Part shown: positions 15,363 through 23,886 of the stretch, piece by piece
How positions within the stretch are numbered: the stretch's first letter is position 1
Layout of the letters: each line of letters opens with the position of its first letter
Assembly: GCA_902761825.1 (NCBI GenBank)
Contig: CACWLY010000007.1
Coordinates: 1-32,779 of the forward strand
DNA from: an uncultured Eubacteriales bacterium
GTDB taxonomy: Bacteria; Bacillota; Clostridia; Christensenellales; Aristaeellaceae
Length of the DNA: 32,779 bases
Reading direction: 5' to 3'
Position numbers and translations under genes: made by a program
The notes under the pieces: model-generated
Told to the model about the DNA's origin: nothing
What the model saw: the letters and a program-made list of their open reading frames with translations, nothing else
Databases searched by the model: none

Positions 15363-16710
15363 TCTTTTCACCCTCAATTCTTTTTTGATATACAGACCGT
15401 AATACTTCCTTATGCGCTTTAAGACTTCTCAGTCGAAAGCTTTCAATGCACGGTACATCAGCGCTTAAGCAACGCCGCAACAAGAAACACGCCGGATATA
15501 CGCTGCATTCCGGACAATAGTCCGAACGCTCAAATGACTCTTTCCACAGAAGTGGCTTCTCCGGATCAAGAACTCCATCTGCAAGGTTCCCATAGCTCTC
15601 AGATATGGCTTCATGCTCGCACCTGCAGAAACTGCCATCCGGTTGAATTTCGATCACATGTGAATTATCTGCCATACATTGGCTAAATTGTAGTGACGGT
15701 AATTTTTTCCGATCGAATCCAAGCTTCAATTCCTTCAGGCGTAGTGTAAAATCATCGATAATACACAAAAGCTCAACCATATCTTCCTGGGATAGATGAA
15801 CCGGTTCATAGCCCTGGTGATTGAAAAGCATGTTCAGATAAACAGAGACATGTTTGTTCCCGGAATACCTTTCGCCCAACTCCTCAATCAGCGTGTGGAT
15901 ATCATCTTTGTTATAAAAACCCACGTTGATTCGAATGCTTACGTGAATTTTGTAAGCGCTTAGCAGGTCAATGTTTCTTAGCACACGCTGGAATGGATTA
16001 TCCTGTGCATTTGCATAGGCTTTTACTTTGTTATAGACCGTTTCGGTGCCGTCCAAAGTGATCTGAATTCGCTTCAAATTCCACAGATCCACGCATTTTT
16101 TTACGATTGCTTCGTCGAGAAGGTAACCGTTGCTGATCATGGAGGCTGAAAAATCAATTCCTCGATCCTTCAATCCCTGTGAAATCTGATCGATTCTTGC
16201 CATGCCTACCAGCGGTTCACCGCCGAACCAATTGATTGATACATCTTTGTCAATTCGATGCTCATCGATGAAATCGACGACTTTACTTGCCGTTTCTTCC
16301 GTCATATGAACGCGAGGAAAATCGCTTTCATAACAGTAGAAGCAACGAGCGTTACAGAACGTTGTAGGTAAGATCACATAATGGTTAATGGCATCGCCGG
16401 TCTGCTGGGTCTGGCAAATCTTCCGAAGTTGCTTTACCGATCTGTATTCGTCAAAGTCCTCGGGAACCAGAAAATGATTGGCGATCAATTCCTGCATAGG
16501 TTCCGTAGGTTTTGCGGGGAGATTTTTCAGGATTCCTGCTTCTTCGTTCGTCAACAGAACTAAATGTCCTGTGACGCAGTTATGAAGCAGTACCCCGTCT
16601 TCAACTTCAACTCGCAGAAGGTACTTCATCAGACGATAGGCAGTATCCTTGGGTTTCGGATGCCCCCACAGCTGAGCGATGCTCTCTTTCGCTGCCAGTA
16701 TCGTTCTCAT
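15334..16710 (-). CDS. Radical SAM/SPASM peptide maturase
   Basis: A 458-residue peptide-modifying radical SAM enzyme. Residues about 26-62 (RLMKYLLRVEVEDGVLLHNC...) resemble a PqqD-type recognition element. The cluster motif CNARCFYC (C119, C123, C126) is intact. NWFGGEPL and the SPASM region (about 340-430), with cysteines in FCRCEHEAI, YCPECSVYPAC and RRCLSADVPC, should bind auxiliary 4Fe-4S clusters. Such enzymes form thioether links from Cys to other residues. GGGGTG precedes the ATG, and a consensus promoter lies just upstream. The downstream Cys-rich peptides are the expected substrates. Exact linkage type cannot be read from sequence. Confidence 0.93.
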   Translation of the reverse strand: MRTILAAKESIAQLWGHPKPKDTAYRLMKYLLRVEVEDGVLLHNCVTGHLVLLTNEEAGILKNLPAKPTEPMQELIANHFLVPEDFDEYRSVKQLRKICQTQQTGDAINHYVILPTTFCNARCFYCYESDFPRVHMTEETASKVVDFIDEHRIDKDVSINWFGGEPLVGMARIDQISQGLKDRGIDFSASMISNGYLLDEAIVKKCVDLWNLKRIQITLDGTETVYNKVKAYANAQDNPFQRVLRNIDLLSAYKIHVSIRINVGFYNKDDIHTLIEELGERYSGNKHVSVYLNMLFNHQGYEPVHLSQEDMVELLCIIDDFTLRLKELKLGFDRKKLPSLQFSQCMADNSHVIEIQPDGSFCRCEHEAISESYGNLADGVLDPEKPLLWKESFERSDYCPECSVYPACFLLRRCLSADVPCIESFRLRSLKAHKEVLRSVYQKRIEGEKNEEVSGSGS

Positions 16711-17012
16711 GATTCACCCCCACTTCACCAGTAGCATTCCAGATACATAGTCATTCTACAATGATATGCAAGGAATGTCAACGAGTTTTTGTGAAGATTT
16801 TTACATTTTTTTGCAATCACCTCCATATATTTGGGGTTTATTTGCTTGCGAATCATCAATGCCCGGCCGTTTCCTCCTTTCTCGGGGTTGGTTTGGAATG
16901 TCATATCCCTTCACACGTTGATACGCACGTTTTTCCCGGATGGCAGAGAAAAGCAGCTTTCTTTTAAAATTTTTGGTCTGGCGGTGCCGGGTTTCGGCAC
17001 GGGCCCGAGGCT
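16711..17012. other. Gene-free interval upstream of the RiPP operon
   Basis: Low-GC stretch holding the RiPP promoter. Near 16984-17000 a GTGCCG/CGGCAC stem follows the NHLP permease stop on the minus strand, with A/T-rich sequence (AAAAATTTT) about ten bases beyond it; it may be a weak terminator. No gene seen. Confidence 0.5.
16753..16781 (-). promoter_or_regulatory. Consensus sigma-A promoter of the RiPP operon
   Basis: Minus strand TTGACA (16776-16781), 17-base spacer, TAGAAT (16753-16758), with A/T-rich sequence upstream. It lies about 40 bases before the radical SAM ATG and should give strong expression of maturase and precursors. Confidence 0.9.
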
Positions 17013-19217
17013 TCAGGCATCATCGGCCTTGGGCGTATCGGCGTTCAGGCGCTGGCGTTCCACCAGCTCGGCAAAGATGCCGTTGCGGGCGATGAGCTCT
17101 TCGTAGGTGCCGTCCTCGGCGATTTTGCCGCCGTCGATCACCAGGATGCGGTCGCAGTGGCGGATGGTGGACAGCCGGTGGGCGATGACGATGCGGGTGC
17201 ATTTCATTTTGTCCAGGGCGTCGGAAACCTTCTTTTGCGTAATGTTGTCCAGTGCCGAGGTGGCCTCGTCGAAAATCAGGATCCTGGGCTTGGGGGCGAT
17301 GGCCCGGGCGATCATCAGCCGCTGCCGCTGCCCGCCGGAAATTGTGCCGCCGCCTTCCTGCAGGAGCGTATTCATGCCCATGGGCATATCCCGGATATCC
17401 TCGGCGATCCCGGCGATTTCCGCCGCATCCCAGGCGTCCTGGAGCTTTAGGGTCGGCGCGGAAATCACGATGTTGTCGAAGATGCTGCCCGAGAACAGAT
17501 GCCCGTCCTGCATCACTACGCCGATCTGCCGCCGGAGCGAACGCACGTCCAGCTGCTGCAGATCCTTCTTATCATAATTGATCACGCCGCGGGAGGGCTT
17601 TTCAAACCCCAGCAGCAGCCTTACCAGCGTGGATTTTCCGCAGCCGCTCTTTCCCACGATGGCCACATACTGCCGGGCGGGAATGGTGAGGCTGAAATCG
17701 TCGAACAGCGGCTTGCTTTCGGGATCGTAGCCGAAGGTCATGTGGGAAATCTCGATGTTGCCGGAAAGGCGGGTGACGCTTTCCTTGGCGGAGGAAGATT
17801 CCGGCCTGGCGGCGAGGAGCGGCTTGATCAGGTTGATGACGGGCTTGATGGAGGCGGCGGACAGCGCCACGGCCGTCAGGGACGCAAACGCGGAGGAAAT
17901 GTAGGCGTATGCGGTGTTGAACGCATAGTAATCCGCGACGCTCACCTTGCTCTTGACCGCGATGAAATACATCACGGCGGTGCCGATCAGGGTGATGGCG
18001 GTGGTGATCACTTCGGACAGGACGATGATCGCCGGGGGGTTGAAGGTCAGCGCCGCGCTTTGGGCGTAGGCCTGAGACCATTTGGCGAAGGCGCGGTTTT
18101 CCGAGCCGCTCAGGCGGATCTTCTGGATTCCCGTGATCAGGGAATACACCAGGCCGCGCTCCTTGGCGGTGAGCACCATTTTTTCGGCGTCGATGCGCAT
18201 CTGGACCATTGCGGACAGCAGGCTGACTCCCAGCGTCAGCAGGGTGATGATCAGGCTGGGCCAGACCAGGCTGGGGGCGAAGGCGAAAATCTGCGTCAGA
18301 TACACCAGGGAAAAAATACCCGTGATCGCGGTGGAAAACAGCGAATCCACGATGGTGGCGCACAGGGTGTCCATATAGCTGATATACTGGTTCAGCTCGC
18401 CGGCCGAATACTGCTTGAAGAAGGAGGCCGGCATGGACAGGATGCGCATCATGGTGGCTGCGCTGACATTCACATTCAGCTTTTCCCGGATCCTGGAAAG
18501 CAGCATCGTGCGGATGATCATCAAAAGGGAGGAGCTGATCGTGGCGAACAGCAGGAAGGACATGACGGCATACAGCAGCTGCATGCTGCCGCTGCTCACC
18601 ACCGTGCCCATCAGGACCTGATTCAGCTTGGGCATCAGCATGCCCACCAGCGTAATGGCCAGGGCGGCCACGCCGAAGCTGACCAGGTCGCGCACGGTCA
18701 GGCAGCCCATCATGTAGCGGAGCAGATCCTTCAGCTTCAGCTCCCGCATGGGCAAAGGGCGGTAGAAGCACAGCGCTTCCTCGCTGATTTTCTTTTCTTC
18801 TTTGGCGTTGATCCGTATCCGGGCGCCCGTTCGGGGATCCACATATTCATAACCGCCCATTTCGGAAGGCAGGAGCGTAATGACCGTTCCTTCTTCCTTC
18901 AGGGAGGTGATCATCGGGCCCATGGCGTCGGAATGCCAGCCCTTGCTCAAAATGACCTCCCGGTACAGGATGCCGGTGGGCGAAAGCAGAAAATCCAGCC
19001 GATCCCGGAGCCCCCGGATATTGGCGGGGACTTCCCGCTCCTTCAGGCCAAAGTACTTCAAAAGCCCGGAAACGGCGTCGCTTACGTCCTCTTGATCCTG
19101 CAGACCGCTGCGGATCTTCCGGCCGGTAATGGAACGGGCAATCCCTTCAAAAGAGTCGCTCAGGAGTTCGCGCTCGTGTTTTTTTCGGAATTCGATTTGC
19201 TCGTCAAACCATCCCAT
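17013..19217 (-). CDS. NHLP-type bacteriocin ABC exporter, permease/ATPase without peptidase
   Basis: A 734-residue ABC exporter of the second NHLP/NHLM-system type. About 165 N-terminal residues (MGWFDEQIEFRKKHERELLS...) are soluble and lack peptidase residues, as in that family. The permease follows (about 175-460), then the ATPase with Walker A GKSGCGKST, Q-loop GVVMQDG, signature ISGGQRQR and Walker B RILIFDE. It probably pairs with the C39-containing exporter encoded immediately upstream, whose stop is 34 bases away. AGAGGG precedes the ATG. It would export matured peptides. Assignment to the NHLP group rests on the three-gene arrangement and the N-terminal extension. Confidence 0.9.
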   Translation of the reverse strand: MGWFDEQIEFRKKHERELLSDSFEGIARSITGRKIRSGLQDQEDVSDAVSGLLKYFGLKEREVPANIRGLRDRLDFLLSPTGILYREVILSKGWHSDAMGPMITSLKEEGTVITLLPSEMGGYEYVDPRTGARIRINAKEEKKISEEALCFYRPLPMRELKLKDLLRYMMGCLTVRDLVSFGVAALAITLVGMLMPKLNQVLMGTVVSSGSMQLLYAVMSFLLFATISSSLLMIIRTMLLSRIREKLNVNVSAATMMRILSMPASFFKQYSAGELNQYISYMDTLCATIVDSLFSTAITGIFSLVYLTQIFAFAPSLVWPSLIITLLTLGVSLLSAMVQMRIDAEKMVLTAKERGLVYSLITGIQKIRLSGSENRAFAKWSQAYAQSAALTFNPPAIIVLSEVITTAITLIGTAVMYFIAVKSKVSVADYYAFNTAYAYISSAFASLTAVALSAASIKPVINLIKPLLAARPESSSAKESVTRLSGNIEISHMTFGYDPESKPLFDDFSLTIPARQYVAIVGKSGCGKSTLVRLLLGFEKPSRGVINYDKKDLQQLDVRSLRRQIGVVMQDGHLFSGSIFDNIVISAPTLKLQDAWDAAEIAGIAEDIRDMPMGMNTLLQEGGGTISGGQRQRLMIARAIAPKPRILIFDEATSALDNITQKKVSDALDKMKCTRIVIAHRLSTIRHCDRILVIDGGKIAEDGTYEELIARNGIFAELVERQRLNADTPKADDA

Positions 19218-19251
19218 CGTTTTTCCCTCTTCTCTTCATGCGTTTGAATCG

Positions 19252-21429
19252 TTATTCGCTGGTCACCAATTCCGTATATGCGCCGCCTTTGGCGTACAGT
19301 TCGTCGTGGGTGCCGCGCTCGATGATCTTGCCCTTGTCCATCACGATGATCTCGTCGCAGTTGCGGATGGTGGACAGGCGATGGGCGATGATAATGCAGG
19401 TGATGCCCCGGTCGTTGATGGAACGGATCACGTCGTGCTCCGTTTGGGCATCCAGGGCGGAGGTGGCTTCGTCCATGATGCAGATCGTGGGATCCTGGGA
19501 CAGCGCGCGGGCAATCTCCAGCCGCTGCCGCTGGCCGCCGGACAAGTCCCGCCCGCCGTCCAGGAGCTTATGGGAGAAACCGCCGTCCCGGGTGACGATA
19601 TCGTCGTAGATCCCGGCGTCGCGCGCCGCCAGCGTCACCTCGAAATCCTCGATGGAATCGTCCCACATTTTGATGTTCTGGGAAATCGTGTCCTCAAACA
19701 GCGTGATATCCTGGTCGATGACGCTGACGGAGCCCGTGAACACGTTGCGGTCGATTTCCTCCAGCGGGACGCCGTCAAAGGTGATCGTGCCGCTCCAGGG
19801 ATGGTTGAGCCCGGAAATCAGCTTGGCCAGGGTGGATTTGCCGCACCCCGTCCGGCCCACGAAAGCGATCTTTTGGCCCGGCTTCACCGTCATGGAAAAA
19901 TCGGTGATCAGCGGTTTTCCCAGCCGGGAATACCCGAAGGTAACATTTTTCAGTTCGATCGCGCCGGAAAGCTTCTGGTATTCTTCCTTTTTCTCCCGTG
20001 GGGAGAAAGAGGGATCCTCCTGATAGCTCATCACGTCGTCGACGCGTTCCATCTGCGTGATCATTTCCTGCATGGACTGGCCGGCGCTGATCAGCTGGGT
20101 GGCGGGCCCCATGAAGGCCGACAGGAAGCCCTGGAAAGCCATTACCATACCGATGGTAAACTTGCCTTGAATCACCAGCATCACGCCGATCCCCAGGACT
20201 GCCAGGTTTGCGATGGCGGTGATGGCCATGGGCAGCGAGCCGAGGAACAGATTCAGCCGGGTAAACTTGACGGACTGGGAGTTCACGCTGGCCTGATAAC
20301 CGGCCCAGCGGCCGAAAAAGCCGTTTTCCGCGCCGCTGGATTTGATGGTTTCGATCATGCTGATGCCCGACATCGTGGCGGAGGAGAGCTTGGCGGCATC
20401 GCGCTGCTGGACGCGGGTGATGTTCACCCGTTTGGACGTTACGATGGAGGATATGCCCAGATTCAGCAGGATGGCTCCGATGCCTATCAGCGAGAGCAGC
20501 GCGCTGTAATGGATCATTACAATGAGATAAAACACCATCATCAGCGCCTGGAGCGCCAGCGGCGCGAAGGTCTGCACCAGCGCGGAGGAAATGGAAGCGT
20601 TGGTCGCCTGGCGGTCCGCGATATCGGCAGACAGGCGCTGGCTGAAAAACTGCATCGGCAGCCGCAGCACTTTCCACAGGTAGGAGGCGCTGCCGTAAGA
20701 GGACATTTTGCCCTGGATCCGCAGGGAGTAAACGGCGGAAATCCAGCTGACCACCACGCTGAGGATGATCAGAAGGGAGAAGAGGACCAGGAAAGGCGTG
20801 AGCCATTCGGGATTCTTGCCGGTCAGCAAACGGTCCAGGAACGTACGGGAGAACGCCGGCTGGATCAGGCCGATCAGGGAAGCGATGGTGGTGGTGAGCA
20901 CCACGAACACAGCGGCGCTGCCGGTTCCTTTCAGGCGAGCCCTGGCGTAGGAGAAAACGGATTTGGGCTTGCCGGAAGGCACGAATTCTTCTCCCGGCTC
21001 AAAGCTGAGGCAGATGCCCGTAAACTCCCGGTCGAACTCTTCCCATTCCACAATCACCCGGCCGCGGGCGGGATCGTTGAGCACAGCGCGCTTGCCCTTA
21101 AAGCCGCACAGCACCACAAAATGGTTGAAGCCCCAATGGATGATGCAAGGAAACGGGCCTTCCTCCATCAGCGATTCCGGCTCGATCCTCCAGGCGTTGG
21201 CCTTCATGCCGTAGCTTCGGGCGGCCAGCATGATATTTTTGGCGTTGGCGCCGTTCATGGATACGCCGCAGTCCACGCGGGCCTGCTCCAGCGGGATCCA
21301 CTTGCGATAGTAATGCATGATCATGGTCAGGGACGCGGCGCCGCACTCCAGCGCCTCCATCTGCATGACCACCGGCACGCGCACGGCGCCTTTGGTCACC
21401 GGCTTTGGTACTCTTGCCTGCTTGAACAC
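19252..21429 (-). CDS. NHLP-type ABC exporter with C39 leader peptidase
   Basis: A 725-residue peptidase/permease/ATPase. The C39 domain (about 15-145) has the oxyanion Gln23, catalytic Cys29 in MEALECGAASL, His103 in GFNHFVV and Asp119 in NDPARGR. Permease segments span about 170-440. The ATPase has Walker A GRTGCGKST (525-533), LSGGQ (629-633) and Walker B IMDE (651-654). It cuts double-glycine leaders and exports the product. The peptide at 14704-14934 has exactly that leader, and the two Cys-rich peptides do not. The start is GTG at 21429, with GGAGG eight bases upstream overlapping the previous stop. It is the second gene of a three-gene export operon. Confidence 0.95.
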   Translation of the reverse strand: MFKQARVPKPVTKGAVRVPVVMQMEALECGAASLTMIMHYYRKWIPLEQARVDCGVSMNGANAKNIMLAARSYGMKANAWRIEPESLMEEGPFPCIIHWGFNHFVVLCGFKGKRAVLNDPARGRVIVEWEEFDREFTGICLSFEPGEEFVPSGKPKSVFSYARARLKGTGSAAVFVVLTTTIASLIGLIQPAFSRTFLDRLLTGKNPEWLTPFLVLFSLLIILSVVVSWISAVYSLRIQGKMSSYGSASYLWKVLRLPMQFFSQRLSADIADRQATNASISSALVQTFAPLALQALMMVFYLIVMIHYSALLSLIGIGAILLNLGISSIVTSKRVNITRVQQRDAAKLSSATMSGISMIETIKSSGAENGFFGRWAGYQASVNSQSVKFTRLNLFLGSLPMAITAIANLAVLGIGVMLVIQGKFTIGMVMAFQGFLSAFMGPATQLISAGQSMQEMITQMERVDDVMSYQEDPSFSPREKKEEYQKLSGAIELKNVTFGYSRLGKPLITDFSMTVKPGQKIAFVGRTGCGKSTLAKLISGLNHPWSGTITFDGVPLEEIDRNVFTGSVSVIDQDITLFEDTISQNIKMWDDSIEDFEVTLAARDAGIYDDIVTRDGGFSHKLLDGGRDLSGGQRQRLEIARALSQDPTICIMDEATSALDAQTEHDVIRSINDRGITCIIIAHRLSTIRNCDEIIVMDKGKIIERGTHDELYAKGGAYTELVTSE

Positions 21430-21441
21430 ACGCCCACCTCC

Positions 21442-21933
21442 TCACTGCAGAAGAAGCGAGATCGGTCGCAGATCTTCCGTGACCACTTCGCCGGTATAGT
21501 ATCCTTCCGGAAGGTCGATGATCACCGGAACCTCAACCACCGGGTCGCCCATGCTCAGCTTTCCGCTCAGCAGTACGCGGGGCGGCGTTTCCTCCGAAAC
21601 GAAGGTCACGTTGAATTCTTCGTTTGTCTTCAGCGGATAATCGGCGCCTTCCACACGGATCACGCCCCTGGCCAATACCTTGTCCACCACGTCGTAGTTC
21701 ACGTAGCAAATGCTTTTTTCCGGACCGACGGATACGGCGAATTCCGCGGTGGTGCGGATGTGGCCGAAAATCCCCCACAGGATGCCGCCGATCAGCAGCG
21801 CGATGACCGCTGCCATCACCAGCCAGATCCCGGGGGACGTGACCCGGAGATAATCGTTCAGCGACTCCGGCGATTCCACGGCTTCCAGGCTCTTTTCACG
21901 GAACAGTTTTGTTTTCGGTTTCTCTTCAGACAT
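21442..21933 (-). CDS. Short NHLP-system secretion (adaptor) protein
   Basis: A 163-residue membrane protein that resembles the N-terminus of NHLP bacteriocin secretion proteins: a soluble LFREKSLEAVESPESLNDYL start, RVTSPGIWLVM leading into one membrane helix (about 35-57, ending ILWGIFGHI), then a beta-rich extracytoplasmic domain. The long coiled-coil and lipoyl regions of HlyD-type adaptors are absent, in line with a single-membrane cell that needs no tunnel to an outer membrane. It ends SLLLQ at a TGA that overlaps the ribosome binding site of the C39 exporter. It is the first gene of the export operon and is divergent from the BY-kinase gene. Confidence 0.85.
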   Translation of the reverse strand: MSEEKPKTKLFREKSLEAVESPESLNDYLRVTSPGIWLVMAAVIALLIGGILWGIFGHIRTTAEFAVSVGPEKSICYVNYDVVDKVLARGVIRVEGADYPLKTNEEFNVTFVSEETPPRVLLSGKLSMGDPVVEVPVIIDLPEGYYTGEVVTEDLRPISLLLQ

Positions 21934-22134
21934 ACCCGGGCGCTCCTCTCATCTGTTGCGAAATGCTGTGTGTTTATGCCGAATTCTCCGGGAGAGAAAA
22001 GCCCGTTTTGCTGCCTGCCCGGCCTTATTTCCCCGGGGCGCGCGTCCGGAGCGTGTCCTTTTTCAACGCATCCGGCGCAATCCGCCGGGGGCACAGCAAA
22101 CGGCTTTTCCATACGAAGAATACATCTGTTTTTC

Positions 22135-22164
22135 ATTCTACCACAGTTTTTTCCCCATTGCCAC
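22135..22164 (-). promoter_or_regulatory. Probable promoter of the NHLP export operon
   Basis: Minus strand GTGGCA (22159-22164), 18-base spacer, TAGAAT (22135-22140). The -10 equals that of the RiPP promoter and the -35 is weaker. The leader is about 195 bases. Confidence 0.55.
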
Positions 22165-22228
22165 CCTTTTCAGGCGCATATTTATTGTATTTTTTTGAAA
22201 TTTGTGCCGCGATTCAGGGAAAAATGCT

Positions 22229-22257
22229 TTGACATATTATCCGCTTTCGCGTATACT
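22229..22257 (+). promoter_or_regulatory. Consensus sigma-A promoter of the BY-kinase operon
   Basis: TTGACA (22229-22234), 17-base spacer, TATACT (22252-22257). It lies about 130 bases before the BY-kinase ATG. Confidence 0.85.
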
Positions 22258-22386
22258 TTTATATGGGAAATTGTGCGCATGCTTATGCCTTCGGGCGGGC
22301 AGGGCCGGCAGGATCCGATGAACCGGACGGCTTTCTGCGGAATTCCCAATAAACCCGACGGAAAACAGGGGGGTTAAGCGTCAGCC

Positions 22387-23841
22387 ATGGGTAAAAACCG
22401 CACCATCGATCTGGTCAAGCTGGTCAAGTTTTTGTTAAAGTACTGCTGGGTCATTCTGCTGTGCGCGGCTGTCGGCTTTGGTTTCATGTACCAGCGCGCC
22501 ACACAAAACAAAACGGAAACATACACGGCTTCCGGTACGATGTATATCTACAACGGGAATCCGAACGTGGTCAATTACGGCTATACCAGCCTCTCGGACC
22601 TGAGCAGCGCGGTCAAGCTCCTGGACACGTACATGGTGGTCGTCAGGAGCAACAAGGTGCTGGATGTGGTGTCGGAACGGCTTGCCCAGGATTATCCCAA
22701 TATTACGCCGCAGTATATCGCCGCGACCCTGTCCATGAGCTCGGTCGCCGAAACCGGCGTGGTCAGCGTCAGCTGCACTGCTTATGAACCGCAGCTCGCC
22801 GCGGACATCTGCAACACCGTGATGGACGTTGCGCCGGCTGAAATCATCCGCGTGGTCAGCGCGGGCAGCATTGAAATTATCGACAAAGCGGCCGTTCCCA
22901 CCGTGCCGAACAGAAGCTCTCCCATGAGAAAGTCTATGACTGGCGCGGCGGCCGGCGCTGTGAGCGCCGCCGCACTGCTGGCGCTGCTTTTCCTTATGTA
23001 CACCAAGGTCCGGGATACCAAAGAACTGACCGAGCGATATACGCTGCCCGTGCTTGCTTCTATCCGGCGCGAGAAGGGGGACGGCGAAGACCGCAAGCAA
23101 TTCCTTCTCAACAAGGACAGCCCCATGGACCAACTCGAGATGTACGCCAAGCTGCGGATGAACCTGATGTACACCCTGGTTGGCCAGGAGAAACACAGCG
23201 TCATTGTCACCAGCGCCATTTCCGGCGAAGGGAAATCCACCATCTCCGCCAACCTTGCGGTTTCGGTTGCCATGAGCGGGCGGCGGGTGCTGCTGGTGGA
23301 CGCCGACATGCGGCGCGCCTGCCAGAGCGCGATATTCAAGTACAGCGACAAGCTTCCGGGCCTTTCCGACGTGATCCTCGAAAGCTGCACCTGGGAAAGC
23401 GCATTGGTCAAAACGGATCTGAGCAACCTGGATGTGCTGCCTGCGGGTTCCCTGCCGCCGAATCCCGCGGAACTGCTGGATTCTTCTGCCATGCGCGAGC
23501 TCCTGCCAAAGCTGGAAGCGGCTTATGATATGGTGCTGATCGATGTGCCGCCCGTGAATATTGTCAGCGATGCCTATGCGCTTTCTCCTATCATCGCCGG
23601 CGGCATTTTCGTGGCCCGTCAGCGGTATACGGACCACAGGGAAATCCGCAAGGCGCTGACCCAGGCGGAAATGAGCGGCCTGAATCTTCTCGGCTTCGTT
23701 TTTTATGGGGAAACGATGGAGCTGGACGGGAGCTATCGGTACTACAGAAACTATTATTCAAAATACGATACCCGGAGGAAAGCTTCGCACGATACCCGGA
23801 GGAGAGCTTCACACGATACCCGGAGGAGAGCTTCCCAATAA
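22387..23841 (+). CDS. Wzz-BY-kinase fusion (chain-length/tyrosine kinase)
   Basis: A 484-residue fusion of a Wzz-type membrane adaptor and a bacterial tyrosine kinase. Membrane helices lie near 15-35 and 185-205 around an extracytoplasmic domain. The C-terminal kinase has Walker A SGEGKST (279-285), Walker A' VLLVDADMRR (301-310) and Walker B MVLIDVPP. A tyrosine cluster GSYRYYRNYYSKY (448-460) is the likely autophosphorylation tail. It then ends in three perfect-length 8-residue repeats, DTRR(K/R)AS(H/Q). These proteins control assembly of exported polysaccharide. Here the next genes are a giant repeat protein and an LCP-like protein, with no glycosyltransferase. GGGGGG twelve bases upstream serves the ATG. 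Confidence 0.93.
   Translation: MGKNRTIDLVKLVKFLLKYCWVILLCAAVGFGFMYQRATQNKTETYTASGTMYIYNGNPNVVNYGYTSLSDLSSAVKLLDTYMVVVRSNKVLDVVSERLAQDYPNITPQYIAATLSMSSVAETGVVSVSCTAYEPQLAADICNTVMDVAPAEIIRVVSAGSIEIIDKAAVPTVPNRSSPMRKSMTGAAAGAVSAAALLALLFLMYTKVRDTKELTERYTLPVLASIRREKGDGEDRKQFLLNKDSPMDQLEMYAKLRMNLMYTLVGQEKHSVIVTSAISGEGKSTISANLAVSVAMSGRRVLLVDADMRRACQSAIFKYSDKLPGLSDVILESCTWESALVKTDLSNLDVLPAGSLPPNPAELLDSSAMRELLPKLEAAYDMVLIDVPPVNIVSDAYALSPIIAGGIFVARQRYTDHREIRKALTQAEMSGLNLLGFVFYGETMELDGSYRYYRNYYSKYDTRRKASHDTRRRASHDTRRRASQ
23767..23838 (+). repeat. Three tandem 24-bp repeats at the 3' end of the BY-kinase gene
   Basis: Units start at 23767, 23791 and 23815, each beginning GATACCCGGAGGA. They differ by only a few bases and stay in frame up to the stop codon. 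They encode a basic RRxAS repeat. Slippage could change copy number without frameshift. Confidence 0.92.
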
Positions 23842-23886
23842 TCCAGCGATCGTCTGAACCGAACAACAAGCAAGGAGTCATGAACC

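Larger units (their letters stand above)
21934..22386. other. Divergent intergenic region
   Basis: A 453-base region between the leftward export operon and the rightward BY-kinase operon. It holds promoters for both, about 65 bases apart, with A/T-rich sequence between them. No gene is supported in it. Confidence 0.75.

Noticed and set aside
17499..19247. A 582-residue plus-strand frame opposite the second NHLP exporter
   Set aside because: Same reason: no domain, biased His/Gln composition, antisense to a well-supported ABC gene.
19129..22377. A 1082-residue plus-strand frame opposite the C39 exporter and adaptor
   Set aside because: Low-complexity His/Gln/Gly composition typical of an antisense shadow. 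The minus strand encodes intact catalytic motifs.
23767..23838. Short regular repeats considered as a CRISPR array
   Set aside because: Units are directly tandem without spacers and are in frame within the kinase gene.
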